This document shows positions 54,934 to 64,000 of a DNA stretch of 64,000 bases, piece after piece. A model generated the notes under the pieces. It saw nothing but the letters and a program-made list of their open reading frames with translations. It was not told where the DNA came from and ran no database searches. Source of the DNA: Shewanella intestini (GTDB lineage: Bacteria > Pseudomonadota > Gammaproteobacteria > Enterobacterales > Shewanellaceae). The stretch spans positions 434,001-498,000 of the forward strand of contig NZ_JAAIKR010000001.1 of the NCBI RefSeq assembly GCF_018221465.1. Direction: 5' to 3'. Position 1 is the stretch's first letter. Each line of letters starts with the position of its first letter. Made by a program: the position numbers and the translations under genes.

Positions 54934-57417
54934 ATGAGATTTAATAAAATTTTTGCCTCGATGTTATTCGTCGGAGCCACGTTTTCAGCAAATACAATCG
55001 CGCAAACGTTTCAACCATTTGAAGTAAAGGATATTCAGGTAGAAGGTTTGCAACGAGTTGCATTAGGTGCTGCGCTGCTTAATATTCCCATTAAGGTTGG
55101 GGACACGGTTGATCAAGTAAAGTTACAACAAGCCATTAAGAGTTTGTATGGTTCAACTAACTTTGAAAAAATCAATGTTAGCCATGAAAATGGCGTGTTG
55201 TACGTAAAAGTACAAGAGCGACCTACCATCAGCTCGGTTACCTTTGAAGGTAACAAGGACATTAAAGACGAACAACTACAAGAAAGTCTTGATGGTTCAG
55301 GTGTGAAAGTGGGTGAGTCATTAGACCGCACTATGCTTTCTGGCATCGAAAAGGGCTTACAAGATTTTTATTATGGTGTGGGTAAATATGGCGCTAAAGT
55401 AGAAGCGCAAATTATCAACTTACCTCGTAACCGAGTTGAATTACGGTTTAATTTTACCGAAGGTTTAGCGGCTGAAATCCGCCAAATAAACGTCGTTGGT
55501 AATACCGTATATAGCGATTCAGAAATTATCAGCATGCTAGAGTTAAAAGACTACGTAGCATGGTGGGATTTATTTGGTGAACGCCGCTACCAAAAACAAA
55601 AACTACAAGCAGACTTAGAAACCATTACCACTCATTACCAAAATGAAGGGTATATTCGTTTTAAAGTTACCTCGACGCAGGTGGCGATGACACCTGATCG
55701 TAAAGGCTTATACATCACCATTAACGTTGATGAAGGTGAAAAGTATAAAGTTAAAGAGGTTAACTTAACGGGTGACTTAATGGGGCGTGAAAAGTTACTT
55801 AAGTCCATTTTGCCAATCAAAGAAGGCAGTACCTATAACGGTGGCGAGGTGACTTTTGCCGAAGGTATGTACAGTAAATACCTTGGCCGCTTTGGTTATG
55901 CTTATCCTGAAGTAAAAACCTTCCCTGAGATTGATGATGACACCAAAGAAGTGACATTAAATATTAATATCGATCCGGGTAAACGTGTTTATGTACGCTC
56001 AATTAACTTTACTGGTAATACAGTCACCAAAGATGAAGTTATGCGTCGCCAGCTACGTCAAATGGAAGGTGCGTGGTTAAACTCTGCGCAAGTTGAATTG
56101 TCTAAGTCAAATCTTAACCGTTTAGGTTATTTTGAAACCGTTGATACAGAAACAGTGCAAGTACCAGGTAGCGACGACCTCGTTGATGTTGATGTTAAAG
56201 TAAAAGAACAACCATCAGGTTCATTTAACGCAGGTGTGGGTTTTGGTACAGAATCTGGACTGAGTTTACAGTTCGGGGTGCAGCAAAGTAACTTCTTAGG
56301 GACAGGGAATCAGGCCGGTATTAATATTAATACCAATAAATATTCTAAGAGCATGAATATTTCATACACTGATCCTTATTTCACTAAAGACGGTGTTAGC
56401 CTCGGTGGTAGTATCTTCTGGAATGAGTTTGATGCACAAGAAGCTAACCTTGAACGTTATAAGAATAAGTCATATGGCTTTGCAGTTAACTCAGGTTTTC
56501 CGCTGAATGAATACAACCGTTTAAATGGGGGTATTGGCTATCGTCATAATACAATTTCTGAAATTTCATCTTATGAACAAGCGGTGCGTTTTTATAATAT
56601 CTACCGTGACTCAAACGACCCTAACCAAGATTTAAGTTTTGATAACTTTGAACTCACAGCTGGTTGGTCGCGAAGCAATTTAAACCGTGGTACGTTCCCT
56701 ACATCGGGTTCATCACAACGTCTAACGGCAAAAGTGACGGTGCCAGGTTCAGATTTACAGTACTTTAAAACAGATTTTGACACCAGTTTTTACTTTCCAC
56801 TTACCCGCAACCATAACTTTGTGTTCTTAACTCGAGCACGTCTAGGTTATGCAAACGGTTACGGCAAGTTTAATGACAATGATCAAATTCTCCCGTTTTG
56901 GGAAAACTATTACTCAGGTGGTAGCAGCTCATTACGTGGCTTTAAGTCAAACTCAGTCGGACCTCGTTCCTTCTACTTGTTTAGAGGCAGTGAGCCTTGC
57001 TCACCCGATCCATCTGGAACTAGTTGTAGTATCCCAGGCGATCCAAACCGCATTAACGTCAACAATGGTAACTCCATTGGTGGTAACGCTATTGCAACGT
57101 TAAGTGCTGAAATGATCGTACCAACGCCATTTCTTGATGAAGCGTACACTAATTCGGTTCGTACTAGCTTCTTCGTCGATGCCGGTAACGTTTGGGATTC
57201 AGAGTTTGATTATGATTCATACAAATTCTTACCCGCTGAGCAATTTGCACAGCTAGAAGATTACAGTGATCCAGCGCGTATTCGTGCATCATGGGGAATG
57301 AGCATTCAATGGCTTTCTCCAATGGGACCTATGGTGTTTAGCTTAGCTTGGCCAATTAAAGAATACGCAGATGATGAAACAGAGATCTTCTCTTTCAATA
57401 TTGGCAAAACATTCTAA
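54934..57417 (+). CDS. bamA: Outer-membrane protein assembly factor BamA
   Basis: BamA is the essential beta-barrel insertase of the outer membrane. The 827-residue precursor has a signal peptide (to about residue 23, cut near TIAQ), five POTRA domains (about 28-425), and a 16-strand barrel with the L6 motif in GGSSSLRGFKSNSVGP. It ends in an aromatic terminal strand (FSFNIGKTF). AGAAGAGC lies before the ATG. It is followed by skp, its periplasmic chaperone partner. Length is slightly above the E. coli protein (810). Confidence 0.97.
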   Translation: MRFNKIFASMLFVGATFSANTIAQTFQPFEVKDIQVEGLQRVALGAALLNIPIKVGDTVDQVKLQQAIKSLYGSTNFEKINVSHENGVLYVKVQERPTISSVTFEGNKDIKDEQLQESLDGSGVKVGESLDRTMLSGIEKGLQDFYYGVGKYGAKVEAQIINLPRNRVELRFNFTEGLAAEIRQINVVGNTVYSDSEIISMLELKDYVAWWDLFGERRYQKQKLQADLETITTHYQNEGYIRFKVTSTQVAMTPDRKGLYITINVDEGEKYKVKEVNLTGDLMGREKLLKSILPIKEGSTYNGGEVTFAEGMYSKYLGRFGYAYPEVKTFPEIDDDTKEVTLNINIDPGKRVYVRSINFTGNTVTKDEVMRRQLRQMEGAWLNSAQVELSKSNLNRLGYFETVDTETVQVPGSDDLVDVDVKVKEQPSGSFNAGVGFGTESGLSLQFGVQQSNFLGTGNQAGININTNKYSKSMNISYTDPYFTKDGVSLGGSIFWNEFDAQEANLERYKNKSYGFAVNSGFPLNEYNRLNGGIGYRHNTISEISSYEQAVRFYNIYRDSNDPNQDLSFDNFELTAGWSRSNLNRGTFPTSGSSQRLTAKVTVPGSDLQYFKTDFDTSFYFPLTRNHNFVFLTRARLGYANGYGKFNDNDQILPFWENYYSGGSSSLRGFKSNSVGPRSFYLFRGSEPCSPDPSGTSCSIPGDPNRINVNNGNSIGGNAIATLSAEMIVPTPFLDEAYTNSVRTSFFVDAGNVWDSEFDYDSYKFLPAEQFAQLEDYSDPARIRASWGMSIQWLSPMGPMVFSLAWPIKEYADDETEIFSFNIGKTF

Positions 57418-57471
57418 AACCAATACACTCAGCACGTTTAGCTGAAAAATTATAAATCAAAGGAGTTTATT

Positions 57472-57978
57472 TTGAATAAGATGGTAAATCGCGCATTAAT
57501 TACATTGGCATTTCTTGCCGCACCTATGATGGCACACGCAGAAAAAATTGCCGTTGTCGATATGGGGCAAGTATTTGAGCAACTGCCTCAGCGCGAACAA
57601 ATTGCTAAGTCGTTACAAGCTGAATTTGGTGACCGTGTTGCTGACGTGAAAAAAATGCAAGAAGAGATGCGTACACTTGCTGAAAAAGGCCAGCGTGATG
57701 GCGCGTTAATGTCAGATGTTCAAAAAACTGAACTACAACGTAAACTTGAAAGCTTACAATCTGATTACAAATTAAAAGCAAAAGCATTAGATGAAGACAT
57801 GCGTCGTCGTCAAGGTGAAGAGCAAAACAAACTGTTAGTTAAAGTGCAAAACGTTATCAATAAAATTGCTGAAAAAGAGCAATACGATATGGTGCTTCAA
57901 CGTGGTGCAGTTGTTTATGTTAAACCAGAAGCTGATATCAGCAAAATGGTTGCTGAAGCGCTAACTAAAGGTCAGTAA
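57472..57978 (+). CDS. skp: Periplasmic chaperone Skp (OmpH)
   Basis: Skp is a trimeric chaperone that keeps unfolded outer-membrane proteins soluble on the way to BamA. The 168-residue precursor has a signal peptide ending AHA (about residue 23). The mature start is EKIAVVDMGQVFEQLPQREQ, then long charged helices. The best start is TTG 57472, 6 nt after AGGAG; an in-frame ATG at 57481 is too far from it. lpxD follows 3 bp downstream. Confidence 0.95.
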   Translation: MNKMVNRALITLAFLAAPMMAHAEKIAVVDMGQVFEQLPQREQIAKSLQAEFGDRVADVKKMQEEMRTLAEKGQRDGALMSDVQKTELQRKLESLQSDYKLKAKALDEDMRRRQGEEQNKLLVKVQNVINKIAEKEQYDMVLQRGAVVYVKPEADISKMVAEALTKGQ

Positions 57979-57981
57979 TTT

Positions 57982-59001
57982 ATGCAACAAGTGACTTTAA
58001 AAGAGCTTGCCGAGCGCTTTGACGTTACCGTAAAAGGTGATGACGCGATTGTTGTGCATTCTGTTGCAACATTAGCTGATGCCGCGTCTGGGCAAATCTC
58101 TTTTCTAGCCAATAGTAAGTACCGCACTCAGCTTGAGGAAACTCAAGCTAGCGCGGTGTTATTAACTGAGGCCGACGCTGAGAACTACTCTGGCACGGCG
58201 CTAATCGCAAAAGACCCTTATGTTACATTCGCAAGGGTCACTCAGTTATTAGATACTACGCCACAAGAACAAGTAGGGATTCATCCTTCCGCACAAATTG
58301 ATGCTTCTGCTCAAATTGGCGAAGGGGTAGCCATTGCAGCAAATGTTGTTATTGGTGCTAATGTTATTATTGGTGAAAACGTTCAGTTAGGTGCAGGCTG
58401 CGTGATTGGTAAAGACACCATTATTGGTTCCAATAGTCGTCTGTGGGCAAATGTCACGATCTATCATGATGTTCACCTTGGCAGCCATTGTTTAGTGCAG
58501 TCAGGTACTGTGATTGGTTCTGATGGTTTTGGTTATGCTAACGACAAAGGTCAATGGGTTAAAATTCCACAAATTGGCGGCGTTCGTATTGGAGACAATG
58601 TAGAAATTGGTGCATGTGCCAGTATTGACCGTGGTGCGTTATCGCATACTGAAATTCATGACGGTGTCATTTTAGATAATCAAGTGCAAATTGCCCATAA
58701 TGTCATTATTGGCAAAAACACGGCAATAGCGGGCGCAACAGTGGTTGCAGGTAGCGCAACGATTGGCCAATATTGTGTGATTGGTGGTGGGTGCTGCATT
58801 GCTGGACACATTAGTATTACTGATGGCGTGTTTGTTTCTGGTAGCACCAACATTACCAATGTGATCCGTAAAAAAGGCGTTTACTCATCTGCTACAATAG
58901 CTACAGAGAATAAACTTTGGCGTCGAAATACGGTTAGATTGCGTCAATTAGATGATTTATTTACTCGTGTAAAAACGATAGAAAAAACGATAAAAGAATA
59001 A
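57982..59001 (+). CDS. lpxD: UDP-3-O-acylglucosamine N-acyltransferase LpxD
   Basis: LpxD adds the second hydroxyacyl chain in lipid A synthesis, using acyl-ACP. The 339-residue protein has the uridine-binding N-domain (about 1-100) and a long run of hexapeptide repeats forming a left-handed beta helix. His239, in NQVQIAHNVIIGKN, is at the position of the E. coli catalytic histidine. It lies between skp and fabZ, the standard order. Confidence 0.97.
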   Translation: MQQVTLKELAERFDVTVKGDDAIVVHSVATLADAASGQISFLANSKYRTQLEETQASAVLLTEADAENYSGTALIAKDPYVTFARVTQLLDTTPQEQVGIHPSAQIDASAQIGEGVAIAANVVIGANVIIGENVQLGAGCVIGKDTIIGSNSRLWANVTIYHDVHLGSHCLVQSGTVIGSDGFGYANDKGQWVKIPQIGGVRIGDNVEIGACASIDRGALSHTEIHDGVILDNQVQIAHNVIIGKNTAIAGATVVAGSATIGQYCVIGGGCCIAGHISITDGVFVSGSTNITNVIRKKGVYSSATIATENKLWRRNTVRLRQLDDLFTRVKTIEKTIKE

Positions 59002-59034
59002 ACAATTAAGCTTAGGCTTAATAAAGGAAAGCGT

Positions 59035-59496
59035 GTGGCAAACGAATTAAACACCATGGATATCAAAGAGATTCTTAAATATCTTCCTCATAGATACCCT
59101 TTTTTATTAATCGATCGCGTATTGGACTTTACCGTTGGTGAAGAACTGCATGCAATAAAAAATGTCACGATTAATGAACCTTTTTTCCAAGGACATTTTC
59201 CTGTTCAACCGGTGATGCCGGGTGTACTTATTTTAGAGGCGATGGCACAAGCCACCGGGCTACTGGCGTTTAAAACCATGAGCACCGAGCCTTCACCAGA
59301 TGTACTTTATTACTTTGCTGGTATCGACAAAGCACGTTTTAAACGGGTAGTTGAGCCTGGAGACCAAATTCACTTTAAGGTGAAAATGATTAAGGAACGC
59401 CGCGGGATTGGCGTCTTTGCTGGAGAAGCACTTGTCGATGGAGAGGTGGTTTGTTCTGCCGAGATTATGTGCGCCCGTAGAGAGATTGAAAAGTGA
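59035..59496 (+). CDS. fabZ: 3-hydroxyacyl-ACP dehydratase FabZ
   Basis: FabZ dehydrates 3-hydroxyacyl-ACP in fatty-acid elongation and competes with LpxA/LpxD for substrate. The 153-residue hot-dog protein has [14 protein letters not shown] and the catalytic pair H54 and E68 ([20 protein letters not shown]). The start is GTG 59035 behind AAAGGAAA. The stop overlaps the lpxA GTG by 4 nt, coupling the two competing pathways. Confidence 0.97.
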   Translation: MANELNTMDIKEILKYLPHRYPFLLIDRVLDFTVGEELHAIKNVTINEPFFQGHFPVQPVMPGVLILEAMAQATGLLAFKTMSTEPSPDVLYYFAGIDKARFKRVVEPGDQIHFKVKMIKERRGIGVFAGEALVDGEVVCSAEIMCARREIEK

Positions 59497-60263
59497 TAGA
59501 TAAACTTGCGTTTGTACACCCTCAAGCAAAAATCGGCAACAATGTCACGATTGGCCCTTGGTCATATATTGGTGCAGATGTTGAAATTGGTGATGACACT
59601 TGGATTAGCTCGCATGTTGTAGTGAAAGGCCCAAGTGTTATTGGTAAAGGTAATCGAATCTTTCAGTTTGCTTCTGTTGGTGAAGAATGCCAAGACTTGA
59701 AGTATGCTGGTGAGCCTACCCGTTTAATTATGGGCGATAACAACATTGTGCGTGAATCTGTCACTATTCACCGTGGCACCGTTCAAGATAACAGTGAAAC
59801 CCGTATTGGTTCAAACAACCTATTTATGGCTTATGTGCATATTGCACATGACTGTGTGGTTGGCGACAACGTAATTATGGCAAACAATGCATCAATAGCT
59901 GGTCATGTACATGTAGGTAATTCGGTTATTCTTGGTGGTATGACAGGTGTTCATCAGTTTGTTCATATAGGTGATCATGCATTTAGTGCCGGTTCGTCAA
60001 CGATTTTCCAAGATGTTCCACCATTTGTTATGGCTGCAGGTACGCCGGCTATTCCACGCGGATTAAATGTTGAAGGCCTAAAGCGTCGCGGTTTCACTAA
60101 AGAAACGCAACATGCCATACGCCGTGCGTATAAGGCTTTATACCGTAAAAACCTTACTGTAGAAGAAGCCATTGCGCAGATGAAAGTCGATGCAGAAAAT
60201 GATGAATATGTTCAAGGCATGATTGATTTTGTCTTAAATTCTTCACGTGGCATTATCCGCTAA
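59493..60263 (+). CDS. lpxA: UDP-N-acetylglucosamine O-acyltransferase LpxA
   Basis: LpxA catalyses the first step of lipid A synthesis. The 256-residue product is a hexapeptide-repeat beta helix ([20 protein letters not shown]) with catalytic His119 in [20 protein letters not shown] helical C-terminal domain starts near [19 protein letters not shown]. The start is GTG 59493 within the overlap GTGA with fabZ. Size and order are typical. Confidence 0.97.
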   Translation: MIDKLAFVHPQAKIGNNVTIGPWSYIGADVEIGDDTWISSHVVVKGPSVIGKGNRIFQFASVGEECQDLKYAGEPTRLIMGDNNIVRESVTIHRGTVQDNSETRIGSNNLFMAYVHIAHDCVVGDNVIMANNASIAGHVHVGNSVILGGMTGVHQFVHIGDHAFSAGSSTIFQDVPPFVMAAGTPAIPRGLNVEGLKRRGFTKETQHAIRRAYKALYRKNLTVEEAIAQMKVDAENDEYVQGMIDFVLNSSRGIIR

Positions 60264-60273
60264 ATAGGTACCG

Positions 60274-61419
60274 ATGACTTCTTCATCTCAAAAAGTCTTT
60301 GCCTTAGTCGCCGGAGAAATCTCCGGCGATATTTTAGGTGCAGGATTAATCAAATCATTACAACAACGCTACCCAGATGCCAAATTTGTCGGTATTGGTG
60401 GCCCTCGCATGCAAGCTTTAGGATTTAAGTCTTACTTTTCAATTGAAGAGTTAGCGGTGATGGGCATTGTAGAGGTGTTGTCGCGCTTACCACGGTTATT
60501 AAAAGTTCGTGCTAGCTTAATTGAGCAAATTGTCGCGGCTAAACCCGATTGCTTTATTGGTATTGATGCCCCTGATTTTAATATTGGCTTAGAGCTAAAA
60601 CTTAAAAATAAAGGCATCAAAACTGTTCATTATGTCAGTCCATCGGTATGGGCGTGGCGACCAAAACGTATTTTCAAAATAGCCAAAGCCACGAACATGG
60701 TGTTGTCTTTGTTACCTTTTGAAAAAGCATTTTATGATAAACATCATGTGCCTTGTACCTTTGTGGGGCATACGCTTGCAGATGATATCGACTTAGTCAG
60801 TGATAAAAGTGCTGCCCGTAAACTGCTTGGCCTTGATGATAACGCTGAATATCTAGCGGTATTGCCAGGCTCCAGAGGCGGTGAGCTAAAACAATTAGCC
60901 GAACCTTTTGTAAAAGCGGCGAAGCAAGTTAAACAACAATTTCCCGATCTTAAAATTATCACCCCATTGGTGAATGATGCTAGGCGTAAACAGTACCTTG
61001 ATGCGTTAGAGCAATTTGCGCCAGATTTAGAAATTAAGCTAATAGAAGGCCAATCGCGTGAAGTGATGGCTGCCAGTGATTACATCTTACTAGCGTCTGG
61101 TACGGCTACCCTAGAAGCCATGCTGGTTAAAAGACCGATGGTTGTGGCATATAGAGTGAGTCCATTGACTTACAAAATAGCCAAGCGATTGATGCAGGTG
61201 AGTAATTATTCATTGCCAAATTTACTTGCGGGCAAGACCATTGTTCCTGAGCTAATCCAAGATGATTGCACTGATGACAACATTGCTGCTGCCGTTATTA
61301 ATCAAATGAATGTGGATTTTACTCCACTTAAAACTCAATTTGAGCAAATACATCATCAATTACGTCAAAATGCCAGCGAGCGCGCTGCGCAAGCGGTTAT
61401 TGATGTGATTGGCGCTTAG
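60274..61419 (+). CDS. lpxB: Lipid-A-disaccharide synthase LpxB
   Basis: LpxB joins UDP-diacylglucosamine and lipid X to form the lipid A disaccharide (GT19 family). The 381-residue protein begins [20 protein letters not shown] and contains [40 protein letters not shown] and [20 protein letters not shown], all diagnostic. It follows lpxA by 10 bp and precedes rnhB, as in E. coli. Confidence 0.97.
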   Translation: MTSSSQKVFALVAGEISGDILGAGLIKSLQQRYPDAKFVGIGGPRMQALGFKSYFSIEELAVMGIVEVLSRLPRLLKVRASLIEQIVAAKPDCFIGIDAPDFNIGLELKLKNKGIKTVHYVSPSVWAWRPKRIFKIAKATNMVLSLLPFEKAFYDKHHVPCTFVGHTLADDIDLVSDKSAARKLLGLDDNAEYLAVLPGSRGGELKQLAEPFVKAAKQVKQQFPDLKIITPLVNDARRKQYLDALEQFAPDLEIKLIEGQSREVMAASDYILLASGTATLEAMLVKRPMVVAYRVSPLTYKIAKRLMQVSNYSLPNLLAGKTIVPELIQDDCTDDNIAAAVINQMNVDFTPLKTQFEQIHHQLRQNASERAAQAVIDVIGA

Positions 61420-61480
61420 TCGATTAATCTGACAGGTTAGTTAAATCAACTAAACCAGTCCCCTTTTAGGTGTGAACGAT

Positions 61481-62104
61481 ATGGACTTTCCTGCTGTGAT
61501 AAAAGCTATCACCCCAGAGCAAGTTGCGGTATTAACCAATGTACTTGTTGCTGGTGTTGATGAAGTAGGGCGAGGCCCTTTGGTTGGCGATGTGGTTACT
61601 GCTGCGGTGATTTTAGACCCTCACAATCCTATCGAAGGCTTAAATGACTCAAAAAAGCTTAGCGAGAAAAAGCGTAATGCCTTGTATCAACAGATTTGCG
61701 ATAAAGCATTATGTATTAGTGTCGGGCGGTGTTCACCCGCTGAAATTGACCAATTAAATATCTTGCATGCAACGATGAAAGCCATGCAGCGTGCCGTCAC
61801 AGGTTTAGCATTTACGCCGCAGCGAATATTGGTCGATGGCAACCGGAGCCCTGACTTTGGTATCCCCAGTTTTGCCATTGTAAAAGGGGATGGATTAGTT
61901 GATGCCATTAGTGCCGCGTCTATTATTGCCAAAGTGACTCGAGATCAAGAAATGCTGCAACTTGATGCTCGTTTCCCACAATACGGTTTCGCTAAGCATA
62001 AAGGCTACCCGACCAAAGCTCATTTTGAAGCCCTTGAAGAATTTGGCGTGTTAGATGAGCATCGAAAAAGCTTTCGCCCTGTTGCCGAGCGCTTGCAGCG
62101 TTAA
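61481..62104 (+). CDS. rnhB: Ribonuclease HII
   Basis: RNase HII removes ribonucleotides from DNA, including single misincorporated ones. The 207-residue product has the catalytic DE..D set in [20 protein letters not shown] and [12 protein letters not shown], and the C-terminal AQ-like segment [21 protein letters not shown] prefer ATG 61481 because AGGTG (61468-61472) is correctly spaced for it. An in-frame GTG at 61472 lies inside that site. It is followed by a long terminator hairpin. Confidence 0.95.
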   Translation: MDFPAVIKAITPEQVAVLTNVLVAGVDEVGRGPLVGDVVTAAVILDPHNPIEGLNDSKKLSEKKRNALYQQICDKALCISVGRCSPAEIDQLNILHATMKAMQRAVTGLAFTPQRILVDGNRSPDFGIPSFAIVKGDGLVDAISAASIIAKVTRDQEMLQLDARFPQYGFAKHKGYPTKAHFEALEEFGVLDEHRKSFRPVAERLQR

Positions 62105-62126
62105 TATACAAAATGCGCGAGTTAAA

Positions 62127-62160
62127 CCAATAAAGCCACATATTATTGTGGCTTTATTGG
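62127..62160. terminator. Perfect 14-bp hairpin after rnhB, probable terminator
   Basis: CCAATAAAGCCACA (62127-62140) and TGTGGCTTTATTGG (62147-62160) are perfect arms with a 6-nt AT loop. The T-rich part lies within the 3' arm. The structure is symmetric and could act in either direction. Confidence 0.75.
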
Positions 62161-62513
62161 TATCATTCTATTAGTTTACTTAAAGTGTATTAGCTGGGCG
62201 TTGTTTATTTATTTGTACCTAGCGCTGATAATTAATCGCGGTAGTAACACGCTTTACAAATATTTAACTGCTCGCCAGGATTTAGGTTTGTTAATGATTA
62301 AAGTAGTAGATAAAACGAAATATCATTAGTTTCCCTGTCTCAGTATAAGGTGTCGATATTTACGGCTTTTAATACCGCGGCGACTCTTTTGATTTGCCGA
62401 TGACAGCACCGAACACCAAGCTGCTAAAAAGCCATGACGAATAAGCAAACACGATGACGCACTAGCAAGCCAACACTTTTAATCAACAATAATAACCATT
62501 TCAAGAATCCCTT
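62161..62513. other. Intergenic region between rnhB and dnaE
   Basis: In these 353 bp I see no gene or repeat and no clear promoter. The longest start-to-stop frame noticed is a 14-codon one near 62400 without a ribosome site. The dnaE promoter presumably lies here. Confidence 0.55.
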
Positions 62514-64000
62514 ATGACAGATCCTCGTTTTATCCATTTACGCGTTCACAGTGACTTCTCCATGACAGACGGTGTTGCGAAGGTAAAACCCATCCTTGGT
62601 ATGGCCGAAGAGCAGCAAATGGCTGCGATAGCCTTAACCGATCAAAACAATCTATGTGGCTTAGTTAAGTTTTATGAAGGTTGTCATAATGCGGGTATAA
62701 AGCCCATTATTGGTGCCGATTTTTGGATGCAAGTGCCAGGATTTGAAAAAGAGTTTTGTGCACTAACGATTATCGCTATGGATAACGACGGTTATTCAAG
62801 TTTAACTGAGCTGATTAGTGAAGCTTATTTACGCGGTCATGTTAATAACAAAGTCGCCATAGACCAACAGTGGTTGGTTAAATATAACAAAGGTATTTTG
62901 ATCCTCTCTGGTGCGCGTGAAGGCGATCTTGGCAAAGCATTATTAAAAGGCAATGACGCTCAAGTTGATGAATTAGTCAGTTTTTACCAACAACACTTTT
63001 CTGGACGTTACTTTTTAGAATTAATTCGTACTGGCCGCCCAGATGAAGAACGCTATATTCAAATGGCGGTTGAACTGGCTTCACGAACTGAAATCCCCGT
63101 TGTTGCTACCAACCAAGTGGTATTTTTAAAAGCCGATGATTTCGACTCTCATGAAATCCGCGTGGCAATTCACGATGGTTTTACGCTTGCTGATCCGCGC
63201 CGACCTAAAAAATACAGCGAACAGCAGTATCTTCGCACCGCAGATGAAATGTGTGCCTTGTTTGATGATATTCCATCAGCGATTACTAACACCGTTGAAA
63301 TTGCAAAACGCTGTAATGTCACCGTACGTTTGCATGAATACTTTTTACCTAACTTTCCAACAGGGGATTTATCGATTGAAGACTTCTTAGTCGATATATC
63401 AGAGAAAGGTTTAGAGGAGCGACTTGCTTTTTTATTTCCCGATGAAAATGAGCGAATAGAAAAACGACCTGAATACGATGAACGCCTAAAAATTGAATTG
63501 AAAGTGATTAACGAAATGGGGTTCCCAGGTTACTTCCTTATTGTGATGGAATTTATCCAATGGGGTAAAGATAACTTAATCCCTGTTGGGCCTGGTCGTG
63601 GTTCTGGGGCTGGTTCATTAGTGGCTTATGCGCTTAAAATTACTGACCTTGATCCATTAGAATATGACTTACTTTTTGAACGTTTCTTAAACCCTGAGCG
63701 GGTATCGATGCCCGACTTTGACGTCGACTTTTGTATGGACCGCCGTGATGAAGTTATTGATCACGTAGCGGAGCTTTATGGCCGCGAAGCGGTATCACAA
63801 ATTATTACCTTTGGTACCATGGCAGCAAAAGCGGTGGTACGAGACGTAGGGCGGGTACTTGGCCATCCATACGGGTTTGTTGACCGCTTAACTAAAATGA
63901 TCCCAGCAGAGCCGGGCATGACCTTGACGAAAGCTTTTGATGTTGAACCTTCACTGCCAGAAGCTTATGCGGCTGATGAAGATGTAAAAGAGCTTATCGA
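62514..64000 (+). CDS. dnaE: DNA polymerase III alpha subunit DnaE (partial, 5' part)
   Basis: DnaE is the replicative polymerase catalytic subunit. The window holds the first 495 codons with no stop; the frame runs off the end. The product starts [20 protein letters not shown], the PHP domain (about 5-275). The polymerase palm follows, including [20 protein letters not shown] and the catalytic aspartates in [23 protein letters not shown] 62514 has no strong Shine-Dalgarno. It follows rnhB, as in E. coli. A full-length DnaE has roughly 1160 residues. Confidence 0.96.
   Translation, partial: MTDPRFIHLRVHSDFSMTDGVAKVKPILGMAEEQQMAAIALTDQNNLCGLVKFYEGCHNAGIKPIIGADFWMQVPGFEKEFCALTIIAMDNDGYSSLTELISEAYLRGHVNNKVAIDQQWLVKYNKGILILSGAREGDLGKALLKGNDAQVDELVSFYQQHFSGRYFLELIRTGRPDEERYIQMAVELASRTEIPVVATNQVVFLKADDFDSHEIRVAIHDGFTLADPRRPKKYSEQQYLRTADEMCALFDDIPSAITNTVEIAKRCNVTVRLHEYFLPNFPTGDLSIEDFLVDISEKGLEERLAFLFPDENERIEKRPEYDERLKIELKVINEMGFPGYFLIVMEFIQWGKDNLIPVGPGRGSGAGSLVAYALKITDLDPLEYDLLFERFLNPERVSMPDFDVDFCMDRRDEVIDHVAELYGREAVSQIITFGTMAAKAVVRDVGRVLGHPYGFVDRLTKMIPAEPGMTLTKAFDVEPSLPEAYAADEDVKELI

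Noticed and set aside
62400-62444. 14-codon ORF upstream of dnaE
   Set aside because: No ribosome site and too short to support.
63136-63390. 84-codon plus-strand ORF near the window end
   Set aside because: A shadow frame inside dnaE, whose own frame is continuous across it and carries the polymerase motifs.

Overview
This 64 kb window is a chromosomal segment of a gammaproteobacterium, almost certainly a Shewanella with fairly low GC. The evidence is the polar-flagellum gene order (cheV-cheR-flgBCDEFGHIJKL, two flagellins, flaG-fliD-fliT-like-fliS, flrABC, fliEFGHIJ), the accessory set DUF3549/DUF3301/yqcC/truC/yqcA, and a classical map/glnD/dapD plus rpsB-to-dnaE block. The assignment rests on recognition of protein families and gene order; no search was run. 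I see no rRNA or tRNA gene, insertion sequence, prophage, CRISPR array or toxin-antitoxin pair.

Layout. (1) 36-28624, all on the + strand: polar flagellum and chemotaxis. cheV and cheR end at a terminator. Sigma-54 promoters then precede flgB, flgF, flrB and fliE, each with the exact 12-nt GG-to-GC spacing. A near-consensus FliA (sigma-28) promoter precedes the second flagellin. This matches the FlrA -> FlrBC -> FliA hierarchy of Vibrio and Shewanella, with the regulators encoded inside the cluster. The genes build the rod, hook, P and L rings, junction, filament, cap, MS ring, rotor switch and export ATPase. The cluster stops after fliJ: fliK-fliR, flhBAFG, fliA and the main che genes, which normally follow, are absent from the window. 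(2) 28657-34344, all on the - strand: a DUF3192 protein, the flap endonuclease Xni, a soluble diguanylate cyclase, and a periplasmic TPR/transmembrane protein with a degenerate GGDEF domain. (3) 34477-42495, mixed strands: an M61 PDZ peptidase, DUF3301 and DUF3549 proteins, yqcC-truC-yqcA, a PTS EIICB permease overlapping yqcA, and purU. (4) 42502-42594: a period-5 microsatellite between purU and dapD. (5) 42727-47023, - strand: map-glnD-dapD. (6) 47365-64000, + strand: rpsB-tsf-pyrH-frr, uppS-cdsA-dxr-rseP-bamA-skp-lpxD-fabZ-lpxA-lpxB-rnhB, and the first 495 codons of dnaE, cut by the window end. This block joins translation factors, isoprenoid and phospholipid precursors, outer-membrane assembly and lipid A synthesis in the usual gammaproteobacterial order.

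Most of the window is conserved core genome. I did not find a clearly new multi-gene system. The observations most worth following are the abrupt end of the flagellar operon after fliJ, the structured leader of the second flagellin gene, paired inverted repeats upstream of flrA, a 47-codon orphan ORF between the PTS permease and purU, the 18.6-copy pentanucleotide repeat, and the TPR/degenerate-GGDEF protein next to an apparently active diguanylate cyclase.
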